From NCBI GenBank assembly GCA_030849805.1, contig JASANZ010002243.1, forward strand, positions 1 through 64,000: 64,000 nucleotides of DNA, given 5' to 3'. The DNA comes from Sergeia podlipaevii (lineage: Eukaryota > Euglenozoa > Kinetoplastea > Trypanosomatida > Trypanosomatidae). The first letter of the stretch is position 1. Every line of letters starts with the position of its first letter. This document shows, in pieces, positions 10,138 through 19,468 of the stretch. Made by a program: the position numbers and the translations under genes. Under the pieces are notes generated by a model. The model was not told the DNA's origin and searched no databases. It saw only the letters and a program-made list of their open reading frames with translations.

Positions 10138-11624
10138 ATATCTGCGCACTACTATGATAGGGGGATGAAAGAGAAAAAAAAAAGATATTCCTTTGATAAG
10201 CAAAAAAAAAAGGAAAATGTTGCGTGCTCAACAGTACTTGTGGTTCTTTGTGAATGACAAATAGTAAAAGTTAAGCAAAAAAAAAATACTAAATTGTTTT
10301 ATCGTTCACTTGCGCCAATGGCACATACACACCCACACAAGAAAGATAGAGAGAAAGTAGTAACAAGATATCCTCCCTCTTACCTTCTTTCTTCACTAAT
10401 AAAAATACTATATGATAAAATATGGATGGGTGAGTGTACGTGTGCGCGTGCAAAGAGCTGCGGTGTCTAGAAAAAAAAGCACCTGACAAAATGAAACAAC
10501 CCCCCCCTCCGCCTCTTTAAAAGTTGAAAAAAGAGAAGAGGTGTGTGACTATGCCTGATACACCTCCTTTTTTTCCCCTCAGCTAACACAGGAGTTGAAG
10601 ACCGAAGAAAAACAGCAACAACGACAACAAAACAAGAAGACAAAATAATAATATGATTCAACTACTGCTTCACTCGCGCGTGCATGCAAAAAGGAAAAAA
10701 AAAGAAGGCCGCAATACTAGTAACGTCGATAAGCAAAGCAGCAGCTATACGTAGATAACTGTTCGTACAGGTGTGCGTCTGTTCGTATATGAGCAATGGT
10801 TCACCTTTCACATACTTTTTTCTCTTTTTGTTAATAGATACGATGATGAGCCACTCATAAAACAAAACAAACAAAAAAACAGCACTAACACACAAAACAT
10901 ATTATTTCTGTGGACAACTGTGGCATATATGCAGCCCAGGCAGGCAACAGTGGTGCTAAATATCTGTGTCCACTGCCTCTTCATCACTCTTTCTACGAAC
11001 AGCATTAATAATCAAGAAGAAGGTTACCCATACCAAAATGGACAGATCTGCTATTTATATGATGCCAAGAAACACAACAGTAATCAAAAAAATGCATATA
11101 TATGTAATAGGGTGATAAACAAGACGACACCGATCAGCTGTTCCTCCCACGTACCCAGTACGATGCTTGACAGGAAGCGAACAATGATACAAGCCTACCC
11201 CCCCCAACACACAGAGAAGATGAAAGGACAACGCAGTAGCACCAAACAAAATGAAATCAAACAACAACACTCAACCACTTAAAAAATAGATATTGCTAAC
11301 GAGTGCATAAATGTGTAAGCTTATATGCTATTTCTCCTTCTTAAAGAGCTCTTGAAACGTCAAATTCCAAAAAAAGGATAAAACAACAAACAAACTTCAA
11401 GCGGAGTAGAGGGCCATTCTGTGAAGGAGGAAGAGAAAAAAAAAGGAAGAAACTGCAAATGCCTGCAGGGCAGAGGTGCGAAACAACAACAACAACAGCA
11501 ACCACAACAACACCATAATAATAATAATGTTTTGAGTGTGCAAGTCAGGGGACGAAGAAAGAGAGAAAGAGACATCTCAGTGGCAAAAAAATAAAATAAA
11601 GTAAAGCATCCTTTTTTTTTGCTA
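10138..11624. other. AT-rich intergenic/UTR region
   Basis: Gap of about 1.5 kb between the J-domain gene and the MORN-FYVE gene. It holds A-rich homopolymers and low-complexity AC/AAC stretches on the plus strand. No RNA gene or credible conserved ORF is seen. Confidence 0.65.
10142..10184 (-). promoter_or_regulatory. Candidate trans-splice acceptor of the MORN-FYVE gene
   Basis: The minus strand has a T/C tract (10156-10184) followed by three closely spaced AGs (10152-10153, 10149-10150 and 10142-10143). This predicts a very short 5' UTR of about 4-14 bases. Confidence 0.4.
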
Positions 11625-13022
11625 CTAAAAGAACAAAAGCGGCCCACGGCCAGGTGTCGTTGAGCGTTGATAAATAGCACAGTACTGTGCGTAGATAGCT
11701 ACACCAGAGAGCATAGAGAGACCCACCACACTGGCTCCACCGACTGCCACGAGTGCAGGAATGGATAGGCTGTCTAGCTTCTTAAGGAAGTCTGGGGCTT
11801 CGCTATAGAGACGGCTCGCGTCATACTGAGAACGCTTGCTCTCGTGGCTAAGGGTGTCATACGCCTCGTTAATAAGCGCCATCTGCTCCCGTGCCTGGCT
11901 CTGTGCTGATATATCACTTCCTACACGATCGGGGTGGTTCTTGAGAGCCAATTTACGGTACGCCTTCTTGATCTCATCCTCCCCCGCGCTACTTGTCACG
12001 CCGAGCACCTCGTACAAGTTCGGCTTTCCTGTCATGTCCACTACATTGATTTCTGGCGCACCTGCCATGTTCTTCGCATTCTCCTCCTCCCGTGCGTCCT
12101 CCAGTTCATCTTCTGCCGTCGGCGGATGATTGCGCTCAATCGCGTCTCGCACCAACGCTGCACAGAGCATGCTGACATGAGATATAAGCGGCGAGAGCGC
12201 CAACAGGCACCCATTTTGCCACCAGAAGATGCCACCGCCTGTCGGCTCAGAGGTGACGGCGCGGCCAATCACCACGCCGAGAGTGCGAGCCGCATAGACA
12301 CCGAGGGTCTGCATGCTTTGAGCCACAACGTAAGACACATATGGCTTCAGCAAGCGCCAACGTGACGTTTTCTTTCTACGTTCTTGAAAGAAAAGGACGC
12401 CCCAGGCACACTGCTCCCAGATGAACTGTGAGGCATCAGAAATGAAGCTGTTCGCGACGACGGCGTACAGTGCATTCAATTCATTGTTGTACAGGTAGAA
12501 CTGTAGGGCTTCGCGGCACCCGTCCGGCATGCCTTCAAATGGCGCTGACGGATTGGGGGGCGGGGGTGCATCGCAAGTGTACTTGCGCACAGGGTTGGGG
12601 TCCACAGGGCAGAAGCGGTTGCCACTGACAAGCTTGCGCAGAAAGGATGGGTATACCCAGTTCCCTAGCGTGCGCAGCGCTCGCGTAACACCTGCGCGAC
12701 TAAAGCGATATTCCTGCACAATGGAGTAGGTGTAGTGAAACACAACGGCATCCTGAAGAAACGTGCCACAGTGTGCGCACGCGGCCATCACACAGCATTC
12801 CAGTACACGATACAAGAACCGTTCCCCCAGCAGGCGTATAAAGACAGGGCCAATGCGATTGAGGTTGAGACCCCTGCGGAATACATTTAAGTTTGCACCA
12901 AACGCACACAGGGACTCTGCAATATCACCTCGATACAATGAACTATCCAAATACTCCATGAAAAGTAGCCCAGCCAGCTCGACACCATGCAGCGATCGCA
13001 CTAAAGATACGCGTTCGAGCAT
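11625..13022 (-). CDS. Membrane-anchored J-domain (DnaJ-type) protein
   Basis: A 465-aa protein with its ATG at 13022. A canonical J domain sits near the C terminus (about residues 335-402), with the HPD triad at 363-365 that stimulates Hsp70 ATPase. A hydrophobic segment follows at about 422-447 and then a short tail. The first 300 residues contain further hydrophobic helices (about 60-100 and 225-290) and several cysteines, and match no family I recognise. There is no G/F region and there are no zinc-binding repeats, so this is a type III (class C) J protein. It probably recruits an Hsp70 to a membrane. The organelle cannot be read from the sequence. The N-terminal domain may be the client- or site-specific part. 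Confidence 0.85.
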   Translation of the reverse strand: MLERVSLVRSLHGVELAGLLFMEYLDSSLYRGDIAESLCAFGANLNVFRRGLNLNRIGPVFIRLLGERFLYRVLECCVMAACAHCGTFLQDAVVFHYTYSIVQEYRFSRAGVTRALRTLGNWVYPSFLRKLVSGNRFCPVDPNPVRKYTCDAPPPPNPSAPFEGMPDGCREALQFYLYNNELNALYAVVANSFISDASQFIWEQCAWGVLFFQERRKKTSRWRLLKPYVSYVVAQSMQTLGVYAARTLGVVIGRAVTSEPTGGGIFWWQNGCLLALSPLISHVSMLCAALVRDAIERNHPPTAEDELEDAREEENAKNMAGAPEINVVDMTGKPNLYEVLGVTSSAGEDEIKKAYRKLALKNHPDRVGSDISAQSQAREQMALINEAYDTLSHESKRSQYDASRLYSEAPDFLKKLDSLSIPALVAVGGASVVGLSMLSGVAIYAQYCAIYQRSTTPGRGPLLFF

Positions 13023-13381
13023 TATGGTTAAACAACCGTTCTTTCGTCTTCTTCTTTTTTTTTTTCCTTCTCCCCTGTCTATTGCTTTAAGTGTGCCAAC
13101 CTTAGGGCGGATGATATCAAGTCAAATGTGAACAAAAGTGTTTCCTACCGCACAACGTATACACCAAAAAATAACAACAAAAAAAAAGTCAGAAAATGAA
13201 AATAATAATAATGATATGCGTTTGTAGTTCAAAAATTGCCAAGTAGGTACTAGTGCGTAAGAAAAGGCAGAGTTCCAAAAGGAATACTGACCAAGTAACA
13301 ACAGCCAAAGTAAACAAGCAAGAACAGCAGCAACAACGCTACCCACTATAGCAAGCAATCAACCACCGACTCTCAAGGTCG

Positions 13382-13406
13382 CTAAAAGAGAAAGAGAAAG
13401 AGAAAA
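13382..13406 (-). promoter_or_regulatory. Candidate trans-splice acceptor of the J-domain gene
   Basis: A pure T/C tract on the minus strand (13384-13406) ends in TTTTAG, with AG at 13382-13383. The predicted 5' UTR is about 360 bases. Confidence 0.5.
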
Positions 13407-14051
13407 TGAATAAATGAAAGATGACCCTACCTGCTCACGCTTTGATCTATGAACTGTGTAAGCAATAAAATAAAATAAAATAAAAATACAAAGTATTTGC
13501 ATAGAAATAAGACAAGATTGAGCCAGTATTCACATCTACTACAAATAGCAGAACAGAACTCTCTCAAGTTTCCATATCGTGCAAGACGCGCGCGCGCACA
13601 CACACACAGACCACAAGATCTGCGTACAAGAAAACAGGATAGTGCGCACTTTTTTCTTCTTTTTTTTCGTGATCGGAACCAAATACTGAATACAGCAAAA
13701 ATAATAATAATAATGAGATAGTTATAGTTAGTTAACGAGAGAAAAAAAAAGAATGGCATCACACCTGACATCCTTGCACTTATCGTGAAGAGGCTATTTC
13801 ATAAGCAGCAATAACAAGGGGAAAACACATCAGCGAGTGCCAAGGAAGCCCCTAAGTATCCTTCTCTTCCGCTTTATTTCGCTTTTGTTTTCCGCTTCCA
13901 TGCCAAACAGTTAGAAAGGTTCATCATTATAATGAGCAGCACATATATATTTGTCCCCCCTCCCCTTTCTTACGGCCAAGCAAGAGCCCATAGTCGATAA
14001 TCCATCAAACAAACAGAAGAAACGCCCTTTGAACAGGTGCTCGTCAACACA

Positions 14052-14071
14052 AATATATATATATATATATA
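14052..14071. repeat. (TA)n microsatellite
   Basis: A 20-bp alternating A/T run in the 3' flank of the WWE-WD40 gene or the 5' flank of the J-domain gene. Confidence 0.9.
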
Positions 14072-14534
14072 AAAGTCGTTCCATTCAGCAGCTCATAAAA
14101 CTCAGTCTGCATAATGACAAACAACATTTTTTTAATTGTATAATGGCACACATCAATATACAAAAAAAATTACAATATTCATCTAGCAAAGAAAGAAAAG
14201 CGAGAGTGAATGTCGAGAGAAAATGCCACATTGCGCTACCTATTTACCTTGTGTATTTTCTCTTTTACCTTTTGAAATGTACACACAAACGTACACACAT
14301 ACACGTAATATGTAGATAATAACGTTTGTGTTTCAAAAAGTAGTTCCTATTGATAAATTGTAAAACAGTTTCCCATCGTGCGTGCGCGGGCGCGCTTTGT
14401 GCTATTTCGTTTCTCTCCCATTGTGACAATCCTATACAACTTTGTATGTGTCTTCAGAACGCATAAAAAAAAGAGAAAAAAAAGGAAAACAACGGCGACA
14501 ACAACAACAAAAATACAGAGAGCAGCCAGTACAC

Positions 14535-16181
14535 CTACCACTGATCACCACCGTCCCACCTCCATATATTAACAGTGGTGTCCGCGGAGCATGTCAGCAA
14601 TGTCTTTGTGTCTGTGTGATATAAGGCACGGAACACCGAGGCAGTATGTGCCTTCGCTCTCCACACAACATCCCCCGTATCCGTGTCACACAGAAACACA
14701 CGACCATCTTTGCTGCTTGTTAGAATACCGCGTCCATTCGGCATGTAACGCGCGCAGTGCACTGGGCGACAGTGCTGAGAGAGCACGTGAAGGGGCTGCG
14801 ATGGCGCTCGTGGATCCCACAAGCGCACAGTGTTGTCCATACTCGTGGAGCTAAATTGCATTTCATCCACGGCGCGTATGTCACAGTCCCAGAGTGTCTT
14901 TCTGTGCCCAACAAAGCGAAGTGCCACCGAGTTGGGGCTTCTAAAGTCATGCATGAGCAGCACTGTGCTATCGCCCGCACTGAGCGCTATATGGGGCCGA
15001 GAAGGAGAGGCACAGACGGAGAAAACGTGCGAATCGTGGCTGCGCTCAGAGCGGTCACACTCACCGGTTTCGACATCCCAAATGCGTACATAGCAATCCA
15101 TGGACCCTGTAAAGGCCTTCGACTCCCCTGCGGCCACAGCAGCTCCGTACACTTTATGGGTATGCCCCTTCAGAGTGTGCACCGCCTGTGGCTTGCCAGA
15201 GAGGTAAAGCCTCGCCAAGTTGTCGTCTGATCCGGCAATCATGTATTTGCCAGACTTGGAGTACTGCGCCGTGAGCACCGCACGGGTTCCAGCTGTAGGT
15301 AGAGAGTAGAGCGTCGTCATGGTGGCAGTACTGAGGTTCCACTCCGCTAGAATGCCATCCCTACCGCTTGTCAGCACGTATGGAGCCACACGTCCCTCGG
15401 CGTGCATAGCATCCCCAATAGTACCCTGCTGCGGCCCAAGTGCCATGGTAAAAATAGCCCGTGTGTGTGGGATGACCGTGCGCACCAGCAGCGGGTACTT
15501 AGCCGTGTAGCTCGCAATTGCCTTCATGTCCAGGGTCTTCTCTGAGGCGGAGCTTTCATCAAGAGTGGCCGTCTCAGCGGTTTCCTCCCTCTCTTGCTCG
15601 TCAGCGTCGCTACCAAAGGGGTCGCGCATGTTCTTAACCATCTCTCGCTTCTTCGTCTCACCAGTAATGGGGTCTGTATAGGTCTCTATAGGGGCACGAC
15701 GCACCGCACGGGAGTTGGCCGACTTTGCGCCAGAGACCGGTAGTTGCTGCCGCGTGAGCAGATTGACGTTGTAAGCGTGCATCTTGATCGTAACAAGGCA
15801 CGTTTCTTTCTGATCCACGTAGGCCTCTTCAAGTCGCTGTGTACTTTCGTCGTTGTACACTTCCCATCCACCGAAGCCATCCGCGTCCTCCACAAGCCAG
15901 CCATACGTATAGCCCGGCATGGATTCTTCTTGTGGTGGTGGCGGAAGGATGTCGTGTGGTTGAGTAAGCTCCTCCGCCGCTGCAACGGCGCCGATGCCTT
16001 TAGGGAGTGTCTTTCCTGGCATCAAATAATGGTTGATCGCACGTATGGCTCTAATCGCATTTGGGTTGGGCACCATCGGCCCACCGCGGTGCACATGAGC
16101 GCTTGTGTTTGCAGAAGTGGTATTGCCATCTGCCTTGGCTGCTGGTCGTTGCTGTACCTGTGTACTGCCACCCGCACCCAT
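14535..16181 (-). CDS. WWE domain + WD40 repeat protein with N-myristoylation motif
   Basis: A 548-aa protein with its ATG at 16181. The N terminus, MGAGGSTQ, fits an N-myristoylation signal (Gly2, small residues, Ser6). Residues about 88-162 match the WWE fold: a first Trp at 95 followed by acidic/Gly residues, a second Trp at 106 in GGWEVYND, the LEEAY motif at 117-121, a hydrophobic strand ending in NLLTRQQ (140-146), and a closing R-x-V-R-R at 158-162. WWE domains in other eukaryotes bind (iso-)ADP-ribose or mediate contacts in ubiquitin and ADP-ribosylation pathways. Residues about 235-545 form a WD40 propeller with several GH-to-WD blades, e.g. 'GHTHKVYGAAV...VRIWD' and a final 'VNIWRW'. 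An acidic linker joins the two. No catalytic domain is present, so an adaptor role, possibly a substrate receptor at a membrane, is inferred. Confidence 0.82.
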   Translation of the reverse strand: MGAGGSTQVQQRPAAKADGNTTSANTSAHVHRGGPMVPNPNAIRAIRAINHYLMPGKTLPKGIGAVAAAEELTQPHDILPPPPQEESMPGYTYGWLVEDADGFGGWEVYNDESTQRLEEAYVDQKETCLVTIKMHAYNVNLLTRQQLPVSGAKSANSRAVRRAPIETYTDPITGETKKREMVKNMRDPFGSDADEQEREETAETATLDESSASEKTLDMKAIASYTAKYPLLVRTVIPHTRAIFTMALGPQQGTIGDAMHAEGRVAPYVLTSGRDGILAEWNLSTATMTTLYSLPTAGTRAVLTAQYSKSGKYMIAGSDDNLARLYLSGKPQAVHTLKGHTHKVYGAAVAAGESKAFTGSMDCYVRIWDVETGECDRSERSHDSHVFSVCASPSRPHIALSAGDSTVLLMHDFRSPNSVALRFVGHRKTLWDCDIRAVDEMQFSSTSMDNTVRLWDPRAPSQPLHVLSQHCRPVHCARYMPNGRGILTSSKDGRVFLCDTDTGDVVWRAKAHTASVFRALYHTDTKTLLTCSADTTVNIWRWDGGDQW

Positions 16182-16981
16182 GTGTGCTGGCCACTACGAT
16201 TTCCTTTTTTCCCCCTTCTTCAAAGTAATCAAATAAGCTACGCACTCACCTGCGTTAGTGGCCACTTCTATGTTCTTTATGTGTCTCCTTTCTTTCTCTA
16301 TCTTTCTCTATCAATCTCTTACGCGTGAAGTTAGTTTTTTTTCTTTTTTTTTTTGTTGTTGTTGCGTGTGTTGAGAATAGTAATAATAGTATTGAAAATG
16401 AAGTATATATATATATATATACTAGGCTAATTTTTTTTTTCTTAATGCACCTAATAAAGAAAAGGGAGTAAGGTGCAAACAAGATAGTAGTAGTAGAATA
16501 CTTGAAGAATATGTCTCAGTCGCGGAAAAAACAACATTAAAAGCACAGACACACACAAAAAAAAAACGTTCATAAATAGTATGAAAACAAAAACAAAAAA
16601 TGACCGTCATATTTATCAAAAAGGACGGCGCAAGTGTGAATGTGACATGTGCATGCCTCACCACATAGTTACTGTCCCATTTTTCTTCTCTTTTATCTTT
16701 TTTCTTAAAAGAAAAAAAAAGCAAGCTATTGGTCTGTTTTTTGCTTTCTGAGTTTACCACATTTAAGAATGGCAGACACTTCAAAACTCCTTGTGTGACT
16801 CTCAGCCCTCGCTGTCATCTACACTTTCATTCAGCCATTCATAGTATTAAACATTTACTCACCAATAATACTAAATATCGTTAAAAAAAACAAAAAAATA
16901 AGTGCCTACCAACTATAAATAGATAAATAATAATAAAAAAGAAAATGTGAGTCGTACAGAAGGGAATGTGTACTATCTCAC
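16182..16981. other. AT-rich intergenic/UTR region
   Basis: An 800-bp gap with (TA)n at 16404-16421, a T-run near 16431-16441 and A-runs on the plus strand. Nothing else is recognised. Confidence 0.65.
16404..16421. repeat. (TA)n microsatellite
   Basis: An 18-bp alternating A/T run in the gap upstream of the WWE-WD40 gene. Confidence 0.85.
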
Positions 16982-18967
16982 TCAGCCACAGTTCACACCC
17001 CACGGAAGGCTCAGCTTTAAGGCCGCCCCCGCCAGCTCCCCGAGCGGCATTATACCTGGAAGAAGCACCACGTGAACGGTGTTCGCCATCTCGGTGTCCA
17101 GCGTAGAGCTTTTAGCGAGCTGAATGGCACATCCTGTCATGTGTGCCATGTGCAACACCCACCCAGTCCGGTGGTAGAGGGTCTGCGCGGCCTGCCCACG
17201 CTGGTCCTCACTCACCACGCTCGACTCAGCAATAGAGCACTCTGCTATCACACCGCCCCAGACCGATAGGGCTCTGGTGGGGTCTACCTGGGGGCCGTGT
17301 ACCGCCTTCCACATTGTCCCACCACACCCTTCCTCTGCGCTGTATTTGACATAGGCACACGCCGCGGCAAAGATAAATTCGCTGAAGCAGAATACGCGCT
17401 TGTCCCTGCAGGCACTAAAGCGAGACTGCGACAGCAACTGCTCCACCGCCAAGAAGGTCGCCGCGTACTGTCCCATCAATGCGTACGCACTGGCCATGTT
17501 CTCAGCGCTGGCGCTGCTCGCGTGTGACATGATGGACTCAGCGGGAGGCTCAGGAGCAAGGACGTACAGAACGTTATCAAACGCAGTTGTGCGGAGCGGG
17601 TGGCGCTGCATTAGTCGTGCTCTGTAGGCGCAAAGGAGTTGTTTCGTAAACACAGCCTCGGTTGAGGGAGGAGCCACCCATGGAGACTCAGGCAAAAGAA
17701 AGGATCCTGTCACCGGGTCACCAGAGGGAATAAACGGATGCGCAAAGCGCTCAAATGCGCATGCCTTCCCCACTGTAGTAACAGTGCCAGCGCTGGTGAA
17801 TGAGGCAGCTCCCACGGCGGCCCCGGCGGACACTGGCGTCGTGTTTGCAAAAGGCGGACTTGCACTGGCGGCAGTGCTGCTGGCCCTGGCGGAGGGTCTT
17901 CCTCCTCCTCGCGTGAGCTCCGACTTTGAGGTAAGAGCAAAACATTGCTTCTTCGCGCATGGCCAGCAGTCAGACCGTACGGTTGTCTTACCATTAAGAT
18001 GAGATCCCTTGAGTTCCTTGATCTTGCCGCACGATGCACATACCCACACCTGCTCGTTCGCCAGAGCCGCCTCTGACCCTGCCACATTCGCTGCCGCCAT
18101 CGGACTGGTAGCCGCTGGCATCTGAAGTACCTCAGGGTCAGCGGCCACCGCCTTGAAGGTAAACGGCGGCGACGTATCCTTCGCTCGCTGCATCACATAC
18201 GGACTCACCGTCGGCGCAGGTGCCGGCGCCGCCCCAGTGGCTGGCACTAAGGTGGCACCCTGGAATGCAGAGGGTGCCACGTGAGCCAGCACAGTGCGAG
18301 AGCAAAACGGACTGCTTTTGCTTTTGAAATCTGCTGGGGGAGCGTTCGCCTTTTCAGTACTGGCGGCCGAACCCGCTGGGGCGCTAGTTGGCCTAAGAAA
18401 TGGGTTTGCGCCTGCAGTGAAGGAGAGTGGGGACGCACCGAATGCGGCAGTAGGTCCGGACTGCTGCTGCTTGGCAACATTAAGAAGACTCGGCGCAGCC
18501 GACTGCGTGTCTTGCGCGGTGCTGAGCAAGAAGATTGTCTTCTTGGCGCAGGGCCAGCAGTCAGAGCGGACGGATGTCTTGCCGTTAAGGTGGGGTCCCT
18601 TGAGCTCCTTTACCTTGTGGCACACGCTGCAGCGCCAAACGTCACTCATCACCACTGATGCTGATGCTACAGGTGCAGGGACGACTTTCGATGGCGCAGA
18701 GGCTGCCGATTTGAAAAATGCATTCGTGCCTGGAGTGGAGGAGGGTGGAGCCGCACCGAATGCGGCAGTAGACCCGGACTGCTGCTGCTCGGCAACATTA
18801 AGAAGACTCGGCGCAGCCGACTGCGTGCCTTGCGCGGTGCTGAGCAAGAAGATTGTCTTCTTGGCGCAGGGCCAGCAGTCAGAGCGGACGGATGTCTTGC
18901 CGTTAAGGTGGGGCCCCTTGAGCTCCTTTACCTTGTGGCACACGCTGCAGCGCCAAACGTCACTCAT
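16982..18967 (-). CDS. Protein with three W-x-C-x2-C-x20-C-W-x-C zinc fingers
   Basis: A 661-aa protein. The first ATG is at 18967 (MSDVWRCSVC); two in-frame GTG codons precede it. Three near-identical fingers lie at residues 7-34, 113-140 and 310-337, each W-x-C-x2-C, about 20 residues containing KELKG and HLNGKT, then DCWPC. The W-x-C-x2-C start, an Asn before the second pair and CxxC at the end recall the RanBP2 finger family, but the loop is about ten residues longer. The linkers are Ala/Pro/Ser-rich with isolated FG and PF dipeptides. Residues about 435-661 look like a folded, mainly helical domain with no recognised match. RanBP2-type fingers bind RNA, Ran or ubiquitin; a role in RNA binding or nuclear transport is only a guess. 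Units 1 and 2 are a recent 318-bp tandem duplication (described separately). Confidence 0.75.
   Translation of the reverse strand: MSDVWRCSVCHKVKELKGPHLNGKTSVRSDCWPCAKKTIFLLSTAQGTQSAAPSLLNVAEQQQSGSTAAFGAAPPSSTPGTNAFFKSAASAPSKVVPAPVASASVVMSDVWRCSVCHKVKELKGPHLNGKTSVRSDCWPCAKKTIFLLSTAQDTQSAAPSLLNVAKQQQSGPTAAFGASPLSFTAGANPFLRPTSAPAGSAASTEKANAPPADFKSKSSPFCSRTVLAHVAPSAFQGATLVPATGAAPAPAPTVSPYVMQRAKDTSPPFTFKAVAADPEVLQMPAATSPMAAANVAGSEAALANEQVWVCASCGKIKELKGSHLNGKTTVRSDCWPCAKKQCFALTSKSELTRGGGRPSARASSTAASASPPFANTTPVSAGAAVGAASFTSAGTVTTVGKACAFERFAHPFIPSGDPVTGSFLLPESPWVAPPSTEAVFTKQLLCAYRARLMQRHPLRTTAFDNVLYVLAPEPPAESIMSHASSASAENMASAYALMGQYAATFLAVEQLLSQSRFSACRDKRVFCFSEFIFAAACAYVKYSAEEGCGGTMWKAVHGPQVDPTRALSVWGGVIAECSIAESSVVSEDQRGQAAQTLYHRTGWVLHMAHMTGCAIQLAKSSTLDTEMANTVHVVLLPGIMPLGELAGAALKLSLPWGVNCG
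18446..18656 (-). repeat. Tandem duplication unit 2 (finger 2, with fossil start codon)
   Basis: The internal copy. The former start codon is preserved as Met107 (18647-18649), and the shared seven bases upstream of it now encode part of the linker. Only scattered single-base differences separate the two units. Confidence 0.9.
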
Positions 18968-18974
18968 CACCACT
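18764..18974 (-). repeat. Tandem duplication unit 1 (start codon + finger 1)
   Basis: Nearly identical to 18446-18656 with an offset of 318 bp. It covers the ATG at 18967, finger 1 and the following Q-rich linker, plus seven bases upstream of the ATG. Confidence 0.9.
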
Positions 18975-19468
18975 ATTTGTTTTTTTTTCTCTCCCTTTGC
19001 TTATTCTGTTTTGTTAGTCGTATTATATATATACAGAAATATATGTATATATAAAGTAAACAGCAACCACTGAGTGCTCTTTATTTTAAAAGTAGGCTTT
19101 ATTAAAGATTGTAGCTGCTTGGAGTAGAGGAGATGCAACAAGGAAAAATAAAAAGAAAGAAAAGCGATCAGTATTGTAGTTTGCATTTTTTTTTCCATGT
19201 TTATATTTACGAAGTTCAAAATAAGATATGAAATATATGCAAAAAACAAAAACAAACAAACCTGTGACGGGTTGCGCCCTGCCGCTAAGTTACAAAAAGA
19301 CAACTCCGTTTTATATGTTCCCCCCAATTTTTTTTTGACTATTTTATCGCTTATTATTGATGTGAACACACACAAAACACGGACATACGCACTCACATGC
19401 GACGGTGAACAATACAGGAAAAAAAAAAGCAGGAACAAGGAAGGACAAAATAAGTAAAAGTCCGCCTT
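18968..19468. other. AT-rich intergenic/UTR region
   Basis: A 500-bp gap holding short (TA)n stretches near 19020-19050 and a splice-acceptor-like tract at 19118-19166. No RNA gene is seen. Confidence 0.6.
19118..19166 (-). promoter_or_regulatory. Candidate trans-splice acceptor of the zinc-finger gene
   Basis: On the minus strand a T/C tract (19134-19165) and a further AG-free C/T-rich stretch end in CCAAG at 19118-19119. The predicted 5' UTR is about 150 bases. Confidence 0.45.

Larger units (their letters stand above)
13023..14534. other. AT-rich intergenic/UTR region
   Basis: Gap of about 1.5 kb with poly-A/T runs, a (TA)n tract at 14052-14071 and the splice-acceptor-like tract at 13382-13406. 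No RNA gene is seen. Confidence 0.65.

Noticed and set aside
10773..11282. 169-codon plus-strand ORF in an intergenic gap
   Set aside because: Asn/Lys/Thr-rich, AT-rich composition on the opposite strand, with no recognisable motif.
16982..18967. FG-nucleoporin identity for the zinc-finger protein
   Set aside because: Only two or so FG dipeptides are present, far below the density of FG nucleoporins; kept only as a loose possibility.
18294..19073. 259-codon plus-strand ORF with an internal repeat
   Set aside because: It lies antisense to the zinc-finger gene, and its repeat is only the mirror of the tandem duplication there.
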